From: Helicoverpa zea
Taxonomy: Eukaryota; Arthropoda; Insecta; Lepidoptera; Noctuidae
DNA: 64,000 nt
Reading direction: 5' to 3'
Assembly (NCBI RefSeq): GCF_022581195.2
Contig: NC_061463.1
Coordinates: 9,300,001 to 9,364,000, forward strand
Part shown: positions 10,880 to 22,800 of the stretch, one piece after another
Layout: every line of letters starts with the position of its first letter
Numbering within the stretch: the stretch's first letter is position 1
Notes under the pieces: model-generated
Told to the model about the DNA's origin: nothing
Seen by the model: the letters and a program-made list of their open reading frames with translations, nothing else
Databases searched by the model: none
Translations under genes and position numbers: made by a program

Positions 10880-13520
10880 GTAACACCTTTATGAAACTTA
10901 TGGAGTGCAATAAAATATTGAAATTGAAATTAATAATCAAAAAAGTCTTTAGATTAAATTCACGTAATCTCCATTTCCTACATACTCGGTGACCGCATAT
11001 TACGTCGAGCGTTTACTAGCGCAAAGCGATGCTTAGCGGCTGCACACTGCACAGTGATACTGCCTTCTAAGTGAATTGAACATAACGAGAATGCCATCTC
11101 ATGTACACTTGACTAGGCCGATTGAATTTCTTTAGTCAAATTGTTTAATAACTAAAGGATATGCAATAACTCCCTTCTAATATTTATGAAGATTGCTTTT
11201 TTAAAAGTATTTCCACCAAGTAATACTCATTCCTGTAACTTGTGTGAAAATCTTATGTCTATACCGGACCCTGCATAAAATTCTTGTTTGTTCTTTATTC
11301 ATACTCTCCATTTTATTTTAAAAGAACTCCAAAAAGTTTTGTACAAAACAACAAAAAAGAAGCTGGCCAAACAGAGATACCTAATAGAATATTTTTCTAA
11401 ATTCAAAACTGCATTTTAATTAAATGCGGTTGTTATTTGAACTCGGAACGGTTCTTTTTTTAACTCGTTTTTTGCGTAAAGGAAATCAAAACGGTCCATT
11501 ATGATGGACGGTGAATTTAATTTCAGTCGTTTTATTCGCTCCCGTTAACGCTTTTTTACAAAAGAGACCAAGTTTCAATTAGCGAGCGATCAAAAGTTTT
11601 TTTGTGTAAAAGTGTAATTAATATCGGGAACAAAAGTAAATAACACCTAGGATTTAATTTTGAGCGATACGTCCACGGAATTTTAAGCGGTCAACTGTGG
11701 TTGCTTGTAAAACGCCTCTCTTTGAAGTTAGGCTTTTCCACTAGAGCTCGCAGAACTAGCTACTAAACTGTTATCAGACACCAACTTTTAGTGAAAATTA
11801 AGCCTAAACCCTCGGGCTAATTTACAATGTTAAAAGCTGAAATTACGAGCCATCAACTTGACTGACAAGTCATACTTTTTGAAAGTCAACAGTCCCCGAG
11901 AAAAATCTTTTTACTACTTACAGAATTTTCCAAAGAAAAAAAGCAATGTCGAGCTGCATACAATTAGAAAACTCGTCACGATATCTTGTGCCCGTTACGT
12001 CACAGTATTGATCATACAACCTTGTTCTCTCCACAAGTTTATCAGTTTGCTCAAAGGGTGTTGATGACAAAGAAAAACTTGGTCTCACTATATCGGACTG
12101 AGGCTGAGTTGCGCAGAACGTTTATTATTAAATACTCGACATTCATAGCTATGTTGATTTATCGGAATTGTGTATGGTAAGCATTCAGAAAGGTAAGTTC
12201 TGTGGGAAATTATATTATGTATTAAGTTTGTCGGATTTTGTTTCTGTAATGGTCTGGTCAGGTTCTGTAAAAGGCCGCCGAACAATTTTTTTTTTTGATA
12301 CATACAAATGTAAGACTTTGTGAGTGCCTTTTTGCGCTGAGTCCGAAAAACTTTTCTAATGCGTGGATAAATAAAAAGAAAATTAGCAAACCATAGACGA
12401 CTTATCTGCAAGAAGATTTTGACATTTTATTGTTTCATTGTAGAACAAAGGCCTCGACAGTGAAAAGGCCAGAAAGTAGACTTCAAAAGTACGTTTTTAA
12501 CAAGAACTTAAGATGTTTCACGCCGCGTCTGTTATGTCCAAGGTAAAAAATCGATGTAAATATTTAAAATAGTATAGAAGGAACTTGTTAGTTTTCATAA
12601 TTCGATACTTTCTAAGAGGGTAAACAAAGTCTATATAATTTTAATAATTAACGATTAATTTAAACCAATTTCTTTACCAATTCAACTAGGTACATACTCT
12701 AGTGACATTTGAAAAAGTAGAAAACTTAACAAGCATATTTATTTGAAAAGAAAAATTAAGTAAAATGACGAATGAAGTGCCTTAAGGACTTTTGGGACGC
12801 ATAATTAACGCAAACGAAGAGTTTCCAAGTAAATTTGTAATAATTTCCGAAGCGTACCTTACTGCTGTAAAATAAATTGCGAGGGAAATGGACTGTTTTT
12901 CTTACGAAGTTCGAATACGTCTTGTTCTGCCAGACTTGGTTTTATAGAACAATGTACTAGACACAAATGCAATGAAAATGTCTCGTGAAATTGTTGATAT
13001 TCTCATTCAAGTGCTTTTGTAAATACTTACTTTCGTTATGCCATTTCAATGTTTTACCCCGCAAATAGGTAGATCTTCGTTATATTTTGAATAGGTTGCC
13101 TCTACTTACATTTGCACCATTAGCACAGTTTGTATCTTCTATATTAAAGGCGTTTAACACTTCTATTTCTTCATGCAATTATTAAATCAAATGTAGTTAA
13201 ATCTATCTGTAATTCATGGGATGACGACTCGATGTCTTGATTACCGCGGTGTAATATCGGTACACTTCAAAATGATAGTGTTGCTATTTGCAAAATCCTG
13301 TAGCTACATACTTACGAATAAACTTACCTATTATATAACCCCCTCATTTGCACCGCACAGTCGGGTAAATAACACTATTTAACATATCAATAAGCAATGA
13401 TCCTTCAAGTGCATTTATTAACGCATACCCTACATGGAAACGTGTTGGATAGGTCAGTTACGTGACGTCATACACTCGACATAATTAAACGCATCTAGAC
13501 GCACGCACACTAGTGTAGAA
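10880..13520. other. AT-rich region without recognisable genes
   Basis: Open frames here are short, lack recognisable domains and have no convincing splice partners. No inverted or tandem repeat stood out. Confidence 0.5.
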
Positions 13521-13522
13521 AA

Positions 13523-13812
13523 ATCCGGCCAAGTGCGAGTCAGACTCGCGCACGAAGGGTTCCGTACCATTATTATTAAAACGGACAAAAAAATCACGTT
13601 TTTTGTATGGGAGCCCCCCAAAATATATACCTATTTAATTCTAGTTTTCAGTATTTGTTGTTATAGCGGCAACAGAAATACATCATCTGTGAAAATTTCA
13701 GCTCTCTAACTATCACGGTTCATGAGATACAGCCTGGTGACAGACGGACGGACGGACAGAGGAGCGAAAGCAATAGGGTCCCGTTTTACCCTCTGGGTAC
13801 GGAACCCTAAAA
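13523..13812. repeat. Common lepidopteran dispersed repeat (GGCCAAGTGCGAGTC family)
   Basis: Begins near CCGGCCAAGTGCGAGTCAGA and contains AGGGTTCCGTACC (13556-13568) facing GGGTACGGAACCCT (13795-13808), with GACGGACGGACGGACAGA near the right side. I recognise this as one of the most widespread moth interspersed repeats. The class (SINE-like or DNA-element-derived) cannot be settled here. The plus-strand open frame starting at 13722 belongs partly to it and is not a gene. Confidence 0.75.
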
Positions 13813-15300
13813 ACCTCTTATTGTCATTAGCTAACGTAGGAGGGTCAACTGACAAGGCTATTTCTTGTTTACTGGAAGAAATGTATAGTGCATCCTGTTG
13901 CTGCTATTATTCACCTACTTTAAAACCTTGATTTTAATTAGTCACTAAGTATGTAGGTGAAAAGGAGAGACAAATTCAGTATCCAACGGATAGTTAACCA
14001 ACTTTTAGTGGTTAATTCTCTAAAAGAAGCTGATGATGACAATTAATGTTAGGTATACCTATTTAGTGGCCTAAACTTCACATTTTTGTAAACAGTCGGT
14101 TGGTTGGTTGGTTTGGCAAGTAACCAGTATGACTTTCCCAAAGTGACACGTAGGTACTTTCTACATTATCTTGGACGCCGCTGACTAATGGAATTAATGG
14201 ATAAGGAAAACCCTGGTTTGTCTTAAATTATCAGTCGGCTTCGAGCGAGTGCGATATGATGATTAATGCAGTATTTATTTTCTCAGAGTGAACTTAGGTA
14301 CTTACGTAGGTACTCAGTAGTGAATCATCGTTGTTTTTGTTACTCAAGAATAAGTCTTTTAAATTCTCATATTATAACTATGATCCTATAATAAAATAGA
14401 TATAATGTTAAACCACTTAATCACAATATTATTTCTTCTTACAATGCACACCAGCAAAAGCATCGTCTGTTAATTTATTATAATTAATTAATCTGAGTTG
14501 GCACATTGATTTAGAGAATCTATTACAAAAAATACATTTAATAGAGCAATTGAAATATATTCTACAGGAACGAACGGCAAAGTTTCATAGAATTTCGATT
14601 TGATTTTATACGGCTGCCGAACGAATACCTACTAACGCTCAAATGGTCCAGTTTGTTTTTATTTCAGAACTTCTAACTTTATGACTTTTCCAGAGTTATT
14701 TTTTAAAGCTGAAAGCTTAAATAAATTACCTTAAACTTTAAAACAAAGCTTCCTTGGATTGGGTAGTTTTTGGTAGAGAAATAGAAAAAGTTTAAAAGAC
14801 CTGTAACTATGAATATCTATGAAACATTTAAACTTTCTAGCTAGTAAGACCAACTGTTTTAAACTTTATTTTTATTCAATTCAATTCTGAGAAGCGTAAC
14901 TGTTACAGGTGTTAGAAAAAGTTTATTTTCAACTATTTTTGTAATACTTGACACTTATGTCAAGGTTGAGCCTATTCTGTGTCACTGCAAGGCGAAGGCC
15001 TCTTCTGAAAAAAATGTACCGCCAATATTGTATTTAAATTTTTGCGAATTCTAAATGCATTATTTCGTATTTAGACGTGTAATTTTAACAGTTTATCACA
15101 TACTTACCTACGTATACTTATAAATTGCATTTATAAATACTTAGCATTTATAAATTGAACTATCCTATTTCACCAATTCAACTCATTATCCCATACCTAA
15201 CCTATACTTAAATGAAAAGACAGACCGTGCATCTAAAGCACTAAAAAAACATCTATTACATATGTAGTCAATGTCTGTGTGTTCCAGGTTCTATTATAGT

Positions 15301-15575
15301 CATCATTCTCCGAGCCTTTTCCCAATCATGTTGGGGTCGGCTTCCAGTCTCACCGGATTCAGCTGAGTACCAGCGCTTTATAAGAAGCGACTGCCTCTCA
15401 ACCGTGCTCTCAACCCAGTTACTCGGGCAACCCGATACCCCTTGGTTAGACTGGTGTTAGACTTACTGGCTTCTGACTACCCGTAACGACTGCCAAGGAT
15501 GCTCAATGACAGCCGGGACCTACAGTTTAATGCGTGCCATCCGAAACACAGTCCATGGCGTCTAAGATATACTTA
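15301..15575 (-). mobile_element. SINE copy lacking the tRNA head
   Basis: Same body as the SINE at 10481, about 90% alike by eye, but stops at CTAAGATATACTTAG, so the tRNA-like 5' part is missing. Flanked by a 13-bp direct repeat GTTCTATTATAGT (15288-15300 and 15576-15588), so it inserted in this truncated form and was not trimmed later. Confidence 0.9.
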
Positions 15576-15588
15576 GTTCTATTATAGT

Positions 15589-17093
15589 ATACTACTTATA
15601 CTTATTCATAGCAACGATTATTTGTCAGAGAAATCGAACACAAGCGTTATCATTGTCTCATTGACATTTTATTTGACGCGAACACAACACGAATAGTGTC
15701 CAGACGTTCTCTAGAGCGACACATATGACATATCTCACAAATTAATGGCTTCCCCAAAGAACAATATTGTAACAAACGAGACTGGACGTCTTGTGTTGTT
15801 TATTTAACATTACACTAAGATTGGAGAACGTTCCCGAACTATTATTATGGGACTCAGCATAACTGAGCGGCAGGTTAATTCTGTATAAGTTCCCCTTTCG
15901 TATATGTAGGTGAAACTTTGAAGGATAGGATGATACACACATATTTGGGTCATAATTGACGAAGGGAATGTGTGTTACTTAATTAAAATTAATTTCATTA
16001 GTCTGTCTACATTATGTTTGTAGGTATCTAAGATACCTATCTCAAATACTGAAAATGAAATACTTAGGTACCTAAGTAACAGTGAAATGTGTGTAATATG
16101 AGTGACGGAATTTACAGAATGTTATCGGTACGGAAGCAATCTCGCAATAAGATTATCTTTACAAACATTCTGGCAATTTCACTAGCATCCTCCACTGATC
16201 AAAAATGTCTGCCCTTAGAGTACCCGCACACTCACACTAAATAGTGGGTTGATAGTTGACCTGAAAGTTGGCAAAAATTTTCAATCAACGTTTTCAGTCG
16301 GCGTGTTACTAGCTAAATACCTGATCTTTGCATGTGCGTACTACCATTCGTCTTCATACTGAATTATGAACCCAGACAAACTATCGGCTGACTAAAAGTT
16401 TGCAGTGTGCTCAATCTATTCTATTCACTATTTGCAAAACAATTTTTGGCGCTAAAGCTTAACCCTAAATTGATGCAACGCAATAAATTCAAAGCTGTAA
16501 AGCCGCTTGTGGCATAAACCAAATTTAATCTTACCTGTGTCAAATTCAAAAATAAAATGATCCGAACGTTGGGAAAAGAATAGGCTTGATCAGAATCAAA
16601 TATTTAGCTACACAAATCATCAAAATAAAAAATAATAATATTTTGTTAATGAACTAGGTTTTTTGAATTCATTAATTGCAACGTTATTAACAGAACTACT
16701 CACTCTACAAACATAAATAGGTGTTTTCGCGTACCAATAAAGCAATAACGAAAGTTAATGTACCTATTCAAAGAAGGAGCAATTCTACAATTTTCTTCAA
16801 ACGATTGTTTGCATTCGCGTGACATGCCTGGAAGGTCATGTGCACATCATACGCGGCTTTATTGAGATAAACGCTCACCAATTTGTTAAAGTCACGTCTT
16901 GCTGTTGCGACTACATATTTCGATATTACGTGATAGAACTAGAGTTCTTTAATAAATCGGCTAACTATCACTGACATACTTTTTCAATTTGGATAAGTAG
17001 TTCCTGAGATGGACGCGTTAAACTAATTAAAGACAAGCTCCACTGATGTATAATACTATTGTTGCTCTTCTAAAAATAACGAACGAATATTGT
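15589..17093. other. AT-rich region, no gene seen
   Basis: No open frame with recognisable content, no repeat structure noticed. Confidence 0.5.
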
Positions 17094-17225
17094 TTGATAT
17101 ACAGTGGCGGATTAAGAGTATCCGAGGCCCTAAGCACTGAGCCTGTGTAGACCCTTTATTGCTTAAATGGAATGGAAAGTAGAAGAAATTGACCGACAAG
17201 AAATCGCGCGACGCCTATGTAGTTA

Positions 17226-17520
17226 CAAATAGCGAAGCGAGCGCGAAATTTTAATTATTTTTAAAACTCAGAACCAAAATTACGTAAAATGTAGCCCAAA
17301 CGTACTTAACTTTTTATTTGTTGACAAATGTAAAAGCGAGGACATACAGTTTCTGAATACGCGAGCGAAGCGAGCGGGAAATTTTGATTATTTTTTAAAA
17401 CTCAGAACCAAAATTACGTCAAATGTAGCCCAAACGTACTTAACTTTTTGTTTGTTGACAAATGAAAAAACGAGGACATACAGTTTCTGAATACGCGAGC
17501 GAAGCGAGCGAGAAATCTTT
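17226..17520. repeat. 133-134-bp tandem array, GCGAGCGAAGCGAGC motif
   Basis: Three copies of GCGAGCGAAGCGAGCG followed by (G/C)AAAT, ending near 17250, 17383 and 17517 (spacing 133-134 bp). Between them sit ACGTAAAATGTAGCCCAAAC and TTGTTGACAAATG blocks. This is the inverted counterpart of the array at 8838-9242. Confidence 0.88.
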
Positions 17521-17786
17521 ATTATTTTTTAAGACTCAGAACCAAAATTACGTAAAAGGGCTACATTTCAAACCTTCATTTTTTCTGTTGGACAAGTAAG
17601 ATCGATATATACGTAAGATCGATAACAACGTCGCGAAGCAAAGCTTCGCGGACCACTTGGACTGAATCCGGGGACCACCAGTGGTCCGCGGACCACCGGT
17701 TAAGAACCACTGATCTAAAGCACCCAAAATTTTCGGATATGATTGTTATATTGCACTCGTAGTTACAGCGTGAGCTTCCCAACGAG

Positions 17787-18746
17787 CAGTGCCGGCTTTA
17801 ACTCTACTAGCGCCCTGGGCGAGATTTCTACGGCGCCCCCAACTGCAATTCAAACCCATCCGAAAAACAGGGACATACGTAGTGACCGATTGCGCGAGCG
17901 AAGCGAGCGCGATTTTTTTTATAGTCAACAAGTCAAAGCAAAAATTACGTAAAATGTAGCCCAATCGTACATAAGTTATTGCTGGTTGGTGAATGCAAAA
18001 ACACGGGGACACAGGTTCTGATTGCGCGAGCGAAGCGAGCGCGAATTTTTTTGTATAATTAAAATTTTGGGACTTAAAGTAGTACCATAAATAGAAACTA
18101 GAAGTTACTTTCTTATTAATAAAAGGACTTAAAAACGACGCTACCTTTTTGCTAGGGTAGACAAAAAAAAAATTGAAAAATAAAAACAACTATAAAGTGA
18201 AACAAGCCCGAAAAAGCTTTTTTGAGATTTGGATCGCTAAAAGTCCTTAACATATATAATAAAAGGCGACTGTGAAGTGAAGAAGCCGCGAGCGAAGGGA
18301 ACGCGAATTTTTTTGTGTAGTGGGACATTAAATTAAAAGTAGCTATATGTGAAAAAAAATGTAAGAGTTAAAGTAAAGAAACCGCGAGCGAAGCGAGCGC
18401 GAAAATTTTTCAGTTTTGGGACATAAAAGTAGTGTATCTAACGCGCCCGGCATTGTATGACAATACATTAATTTAATTGAAATTTCTTGGTCGAGGAGCG
18501 TATCGCGGCGCCCCTGAGCCCACGGGCGCCCGGGTTATTCGCACACCCTGCACCATAGGTTAAGGCGGCCCTGATGCTATCCATACATTTGGATACAGTT
18601 CTTGTAAGCTGCGATCTTTGATGAAAATTAAAATAAAAATAGGAGTAAAATTCTGATCAAGGATTGGTTGGGGGCGCCTGCGGCGCCCCTTATGTCCGGC
18701 GCCCTGGGCCGTCGCCCAACCGCGCCCTACCCTAAAGCCGTTACTG
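17787..18746. mobile_element. Nested hAT-type element, CAGT(G/A)(C/A)CGGCTTTA ends
   Basis: The left end CAGTGCCGGCTTTAA and the inverted right end CAGTAACGGCTTTAG are imperfect inverted repeats, flanked by the perfect 8-bp duplication CCAACGAG (17779-17786 and 18747-18754). Both subterminal regions contain GCGCCCTGGGC. No transposase is present. It lies wholly inside the element 17102-18920 and so inserted later. The internal string GGTTAAGGCGGCCCTG (about 18559-18574) resembles the end of a further family. Confidence 0.88.
17890..18410. repeat. GCGAGCGAAGCGAGCGCGAA repeats inside the nested hAT-type element
   Basis: Motif copies end near 17911, 18043, 18304 and 18401: one spacing of 132 bp, one of about 261 bp (two periods) and one of 97 bp. 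The spacer text differs from the array at 17226, so the motif is shared but the copies have diverged. Confidence 0.75.
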
Positions 18747-18994
18747 CCAACGAGTGTCCGATAGCGACTTCAACGCGCTATCGTTGCCTAATATAAAATA
18801 AGTAAGTAGTAAATAAAATGTAGGTAGGTATAAAATGAAACGCCAGCAGAGGATGGAGGCCCCTGGAGAACAGGGGCCCCAAGCACGTGCTTGTTGTGCT
18901 TATGCGTTAATCCGCCACTGTTGATATAGTAAGTAGGTGGCAATATACTATTATCTTAAGAGAATCACGTCATAGAAGATTTTTTTTTATTAAG

Positions 18995-19066
18995 ATTTAT
19001 CCTTATGTGACGAAGGTAGATAATTCCCTGAGGACGCTAGTGAAACCACGGGCGGAAGCCACTAAT
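18995..19066 (+). repeat. Short retroposon tail fragment
   Basis: CCCTGAGGACGCTAGTGAAACC then ACGGGCGGAAGC matches the wording of the RTE/SINE-type 3' repeat also seen at 57015-57212. Confidence 0.45.
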
Positions 19067-19789
19067 TTCTGTTTGACGTAAAATATGGAAAAAAAGCCTT
19101 CATTCATTATGATTTTCCCGGGTACTCTGTAAATATTCAATGTATTTCATAAATGCGCTTTAGAAGTGCTGATGGGGTGAATGAAAGAAAGAAGAAAATG
19201 AAGAGATAATATGGCGTTTATTAGTTCCTTAGATGTGTAAGAAAATGTTGTCTGAACAATTTGCGGAGTTAACATATAGATCTGAGTACATTTTGAGTAA
19301 AGGTTATCTTCATTAATAAAGTGTTTGGCAGATTGTAATCCATCTATCTAATCATCTATGATTAATTGTAATCTGTTCGTCTGTCTTTGTATCTATTTTG
19401 GATAAATATCTGAATTGCAGCTCTGGAAAGGAATCACAGTGCAATAGTCAGAAGGGATTCTTATTTAGAGCTTGAGTCGCATTTTTTTTTTGTTTAACTT
19501 TATACGTTGACATATAATATGAATAACATCATAAGTACTTTGTTTATTATGGTAAGCTTGTAAAAGATACCAGGTACACAAATAAGAGCCTCCTTTTCTG
19601 AAGTCGATTAAGAACAGAACGGGGTATTTCTATAAACGTGCGATTATTTAGTCGTCAGTCGCGTTCACAGCATCCCGGCTTTAGTTGGGATAACGCTTGA
19701 CGGACAATATCTCGCTCGTATATCTGTCGGTATCGGCAGCCGTTATCATCGTCCGATACCATGCTCTCGATAAAATTGAAGGCTTTACC

Positions 19790-19830
19790 TACTATATCTT
19801 ACTTTTGTGCCGGATCGCAACAGTGACGAT
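19790..19830 (+). promoter_or_regulatory. Candidate core promoter of the chitin-binding acidic protein gene
   Basis: A TATA-like CTATATCT (19792-19799) lies about 25 bp upstream of CAACAGTGA (19818-19826), which could serve as initiator; the ATG follows at 19843. Just upstream are GATAA-type sites (TTATC at 19743, GATAAA near 19769). GATA factors drive many insect gut genes, but any gut link is inference. Confidence 0.4.
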
Positions 19831-19842
19831 AGTGCGGTCAAA

Positions 19843-22800
19843 ATGAATTGTAAGTCCATTTTGATTATTATATAATTGATTCTCGGTTTTACCTAATTAT
19901 GTAAGAAGGCAAAAGTTTTGTTGTTATTGTGTTAATTTTGAAAAAAAAATGCTCTTGTAATGATTGCAATATAGTTTAGGATTACAGGATAAATTGAAAT
20001 TAAAATGTTATGTAAGTTTGGTCAAACTTCGCAACTTCGCTATGCTAAAAGTCGTTTTACTTAAAGCTAGCTAGTATCTCCATTTGGAAAACAATGATTA
20101 AATCTTAACGACTAATTCCACAACTTCTGTCACATACACATCTCGTACAGATAGACAGTGAAACTAACTTTACATTTTGAAATTGAACCCAAATCTACTT
20201 AGTTCCGTCCCCTATTGTTTCAACTAAAGTTGGCAACAATTTTAGTATGCAGATTGTGGATTCTGTATGAAATTGACGAGTCCTGAATGATAACGTAATC
20301 TATGTATTGGCTATCATACTTGGAAACATGTGTGTTTGTATGTTTGTTAATATAATTATGCAAATCAAGGAGTAGGTTGGTCGTGGACCGGAATATCTTC
20401 TTTGAACTAGGGGGCGGTTCGACGGAAGAGTAACATTATTGGATTAATTTAGACCTGATTGATGAACTTGATGAACACCTTGGCCGGTGTTATTTGGAAA
20501 TTGGTAGTGTAATTAGTTTTAGAGGGTGTTCTAATTAAGTGGAACTTTAAACTATGGTAAGATTGTTATACCCATAACTATGTACATAGATCTACGTCAT
20601 TGTTATTAACTTGAATAGGTACCCGAGTACCTAAGTATATTAGATTCAGGTAATTGTAACCTTTATTAAAGTGACAAAAAAGAATATGTGAAAGATTATT
20701 TGCAACATCTACCATACGTAATAATTACCACTTGCGACATGTAGAAAATTTGTAAAACAATAAAACATCCTGAGAGGAACAATTCGCTCCAAAACTTACA
20801 TAAATCTACAGTATAATTAGGAATAATTTCAAAAGCTGAACGTAATTCTTGTCAGTTCTTCACCTATCTTTCATAATCCCAAAAGGGGCTTACAAATAAT
20901 CACTTAAGCATCAAGGAAGCAGACAGCAGACCTACTAAATATTAATGCCCTGTTAACATTCCAGCTGCCCTCTGGCTGTTATGTATAGCGGCTGCGCTCG
21001 CCAGCTGCTCCGGGGTCTCAATCCCCTTGAGACAAGACCCGGAGACTCTCTGCAGGAACCAGGAAGATTTCCTAAGGATCGCCAGTGTTGAGAGCTGCTT
21101 CTTGTACTATCAGTGCTATTCGGGACGTTCGTATCTGATGCAATGTCCTCCGCACACGTGGTTCAATGAACAGGAGCAGGTGAGGATAAGTTTTTAACGA
21201 TTGTTTTTTGTTGTCTGTTTGCAATTCAAGGTTTCAGGTAGACTTAAAACTATTTTTTCTTTACCCACCATCACCCTCTGAGCCTTTTTCCCAACTATGT
21301 TGGGGTCGGCTTCCAGCCTAACCGGATTCAACTGAGTACCGGTGCTTTACAAGAAGCGACTGCCTATCTGACCTCCTCAACACAGTTACCCGGGCAGCCC
21401 ATTTTTTTTTTACCCACCATTAGTAAAAAATAATGGTTTTAGGATCTGATTTAATTGACGACTTTAATAAATTGCTCGTGATGTGATGTGACCTAGATAA
21501 TAACTTGGCTGTACATCTCTATGGTAATTAGCTTTCATTCATCGCATAATCGCATTTAAGCAATGCATTCGTAGATTTGTAGTTTTTTCCTCATTTCAAA
21601 TCGTTATCTACCAATATGCGTCCCAAAATTCTAGAGACAACTAATATTTCCACTACGCCTTCAGTTATCTTTATCAACAGTAGTTTGACAGTATCTGACA
21701 GCCATGTGTCGATACTCGATGTTATATCGATAAACAAAACACGCAGCGCATCACGCGAGCCTATGATGAATGATCTTCCATGTTACGAAACTTCGAGATA
21801 CAATTCAGATAATGTACGAAAAAAATAGAAAAACGATCGCAACAATAAAAAAAGGAAATGATCTGATTTCTTAAAAGGTTAAACAATTATAAGAATAAAC
21901 ACTCTTATCTCTATGAGAATATTAAAAGGAGCTATTCATTCTAATTCCAGGTATGCGACTGGACCGCCGCTCCATCCCACTGCGTTCACCCAGAACCTGA
22001 ACCAGAGCCTGAGCCTGAACCCGAGCCAGAACCTGAACCCGAGCCTGAACCCGAACCCGAGTCTGAATCTGAGGAACAAGAAGTGGAGCCCGAGCCATTG
22101 GAAGACAGCGAAGGCTCCGGCGAGGAATGGCAAGATGACGCCATCAAACGCTACGTAAAACGCTTCAGAGGAATCAAACAAGAAGACATCCAAGAAGATG
22201 AAGAACAAGAAGAGGTGAAAAAGATAAGACAAGAAGAGGACGATGAATTCGACGGAGAATATTTGGAAGATAACCGCAAAGCACAGGAAGAGATCGTCGA
22301 TGAGCAAGAAGATGATTTACTCGAAAAAGCTAAGAGGCTGATGAGGCAAGAAGCTGACGACGAAGATGCTGACGATGAGGAAGAATCAAAGAAGCGTCAA
22401 GAAGAAGTTGAGGAAGATTCAGATGACGAAGAAGCCAAGAAAAAGAAACGCCAAGAAGAGAATGACGATGATGAAAATGATGACGATGAGGAAGCCAAGA
22501 AACGTCAGGAAGAAGCTGATGATGAAGAATTAGAGGATGAAGAAGCAAAGAAGAAACGCCAAGATGAAAATGAGGATGATGATGATGAGGACGAGGGAGC
22601 CAGAAAACGTCAAGAGGAAGATGATGATGAGGCTGACGATGAAGAAGAAGCTAAGCAACGTCAGGAGGAGAACGAGGATGAGAATGAATCAGAAGTCGAA
22701 GAATCTAAACGCCAAGAGGAAGACGAAGACGTTGAGGAGCAATCTGATGATGAGGTAAAACGTAAGAAGCGTCAAGCGGAAGATGATGATGAGGAGGATG

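Larger units (their letters stand above)
17102..18920. mobile_element. hAT-type element with CAGTGGCGGATTAA ends
   Basis: Ends CAGTGGCGGATTAA (17102-17115) and inverted TTAATCCGCCACTG (18907-18920), flanked by the perfect 8-bp duplication TTGATATA (17094-17101 and 18921-18928). Subterminal wording is GAGGCCCTAAGCAC on the left and GGGGCCCCAAGCACGTGC on the right. No transposase was found. Contains a tandem array (17226-17520), another family's end GGTTAAGAACCACTG (17699-17713), and a nested hAT-type element (17787-18746). Confidence 0.9.
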
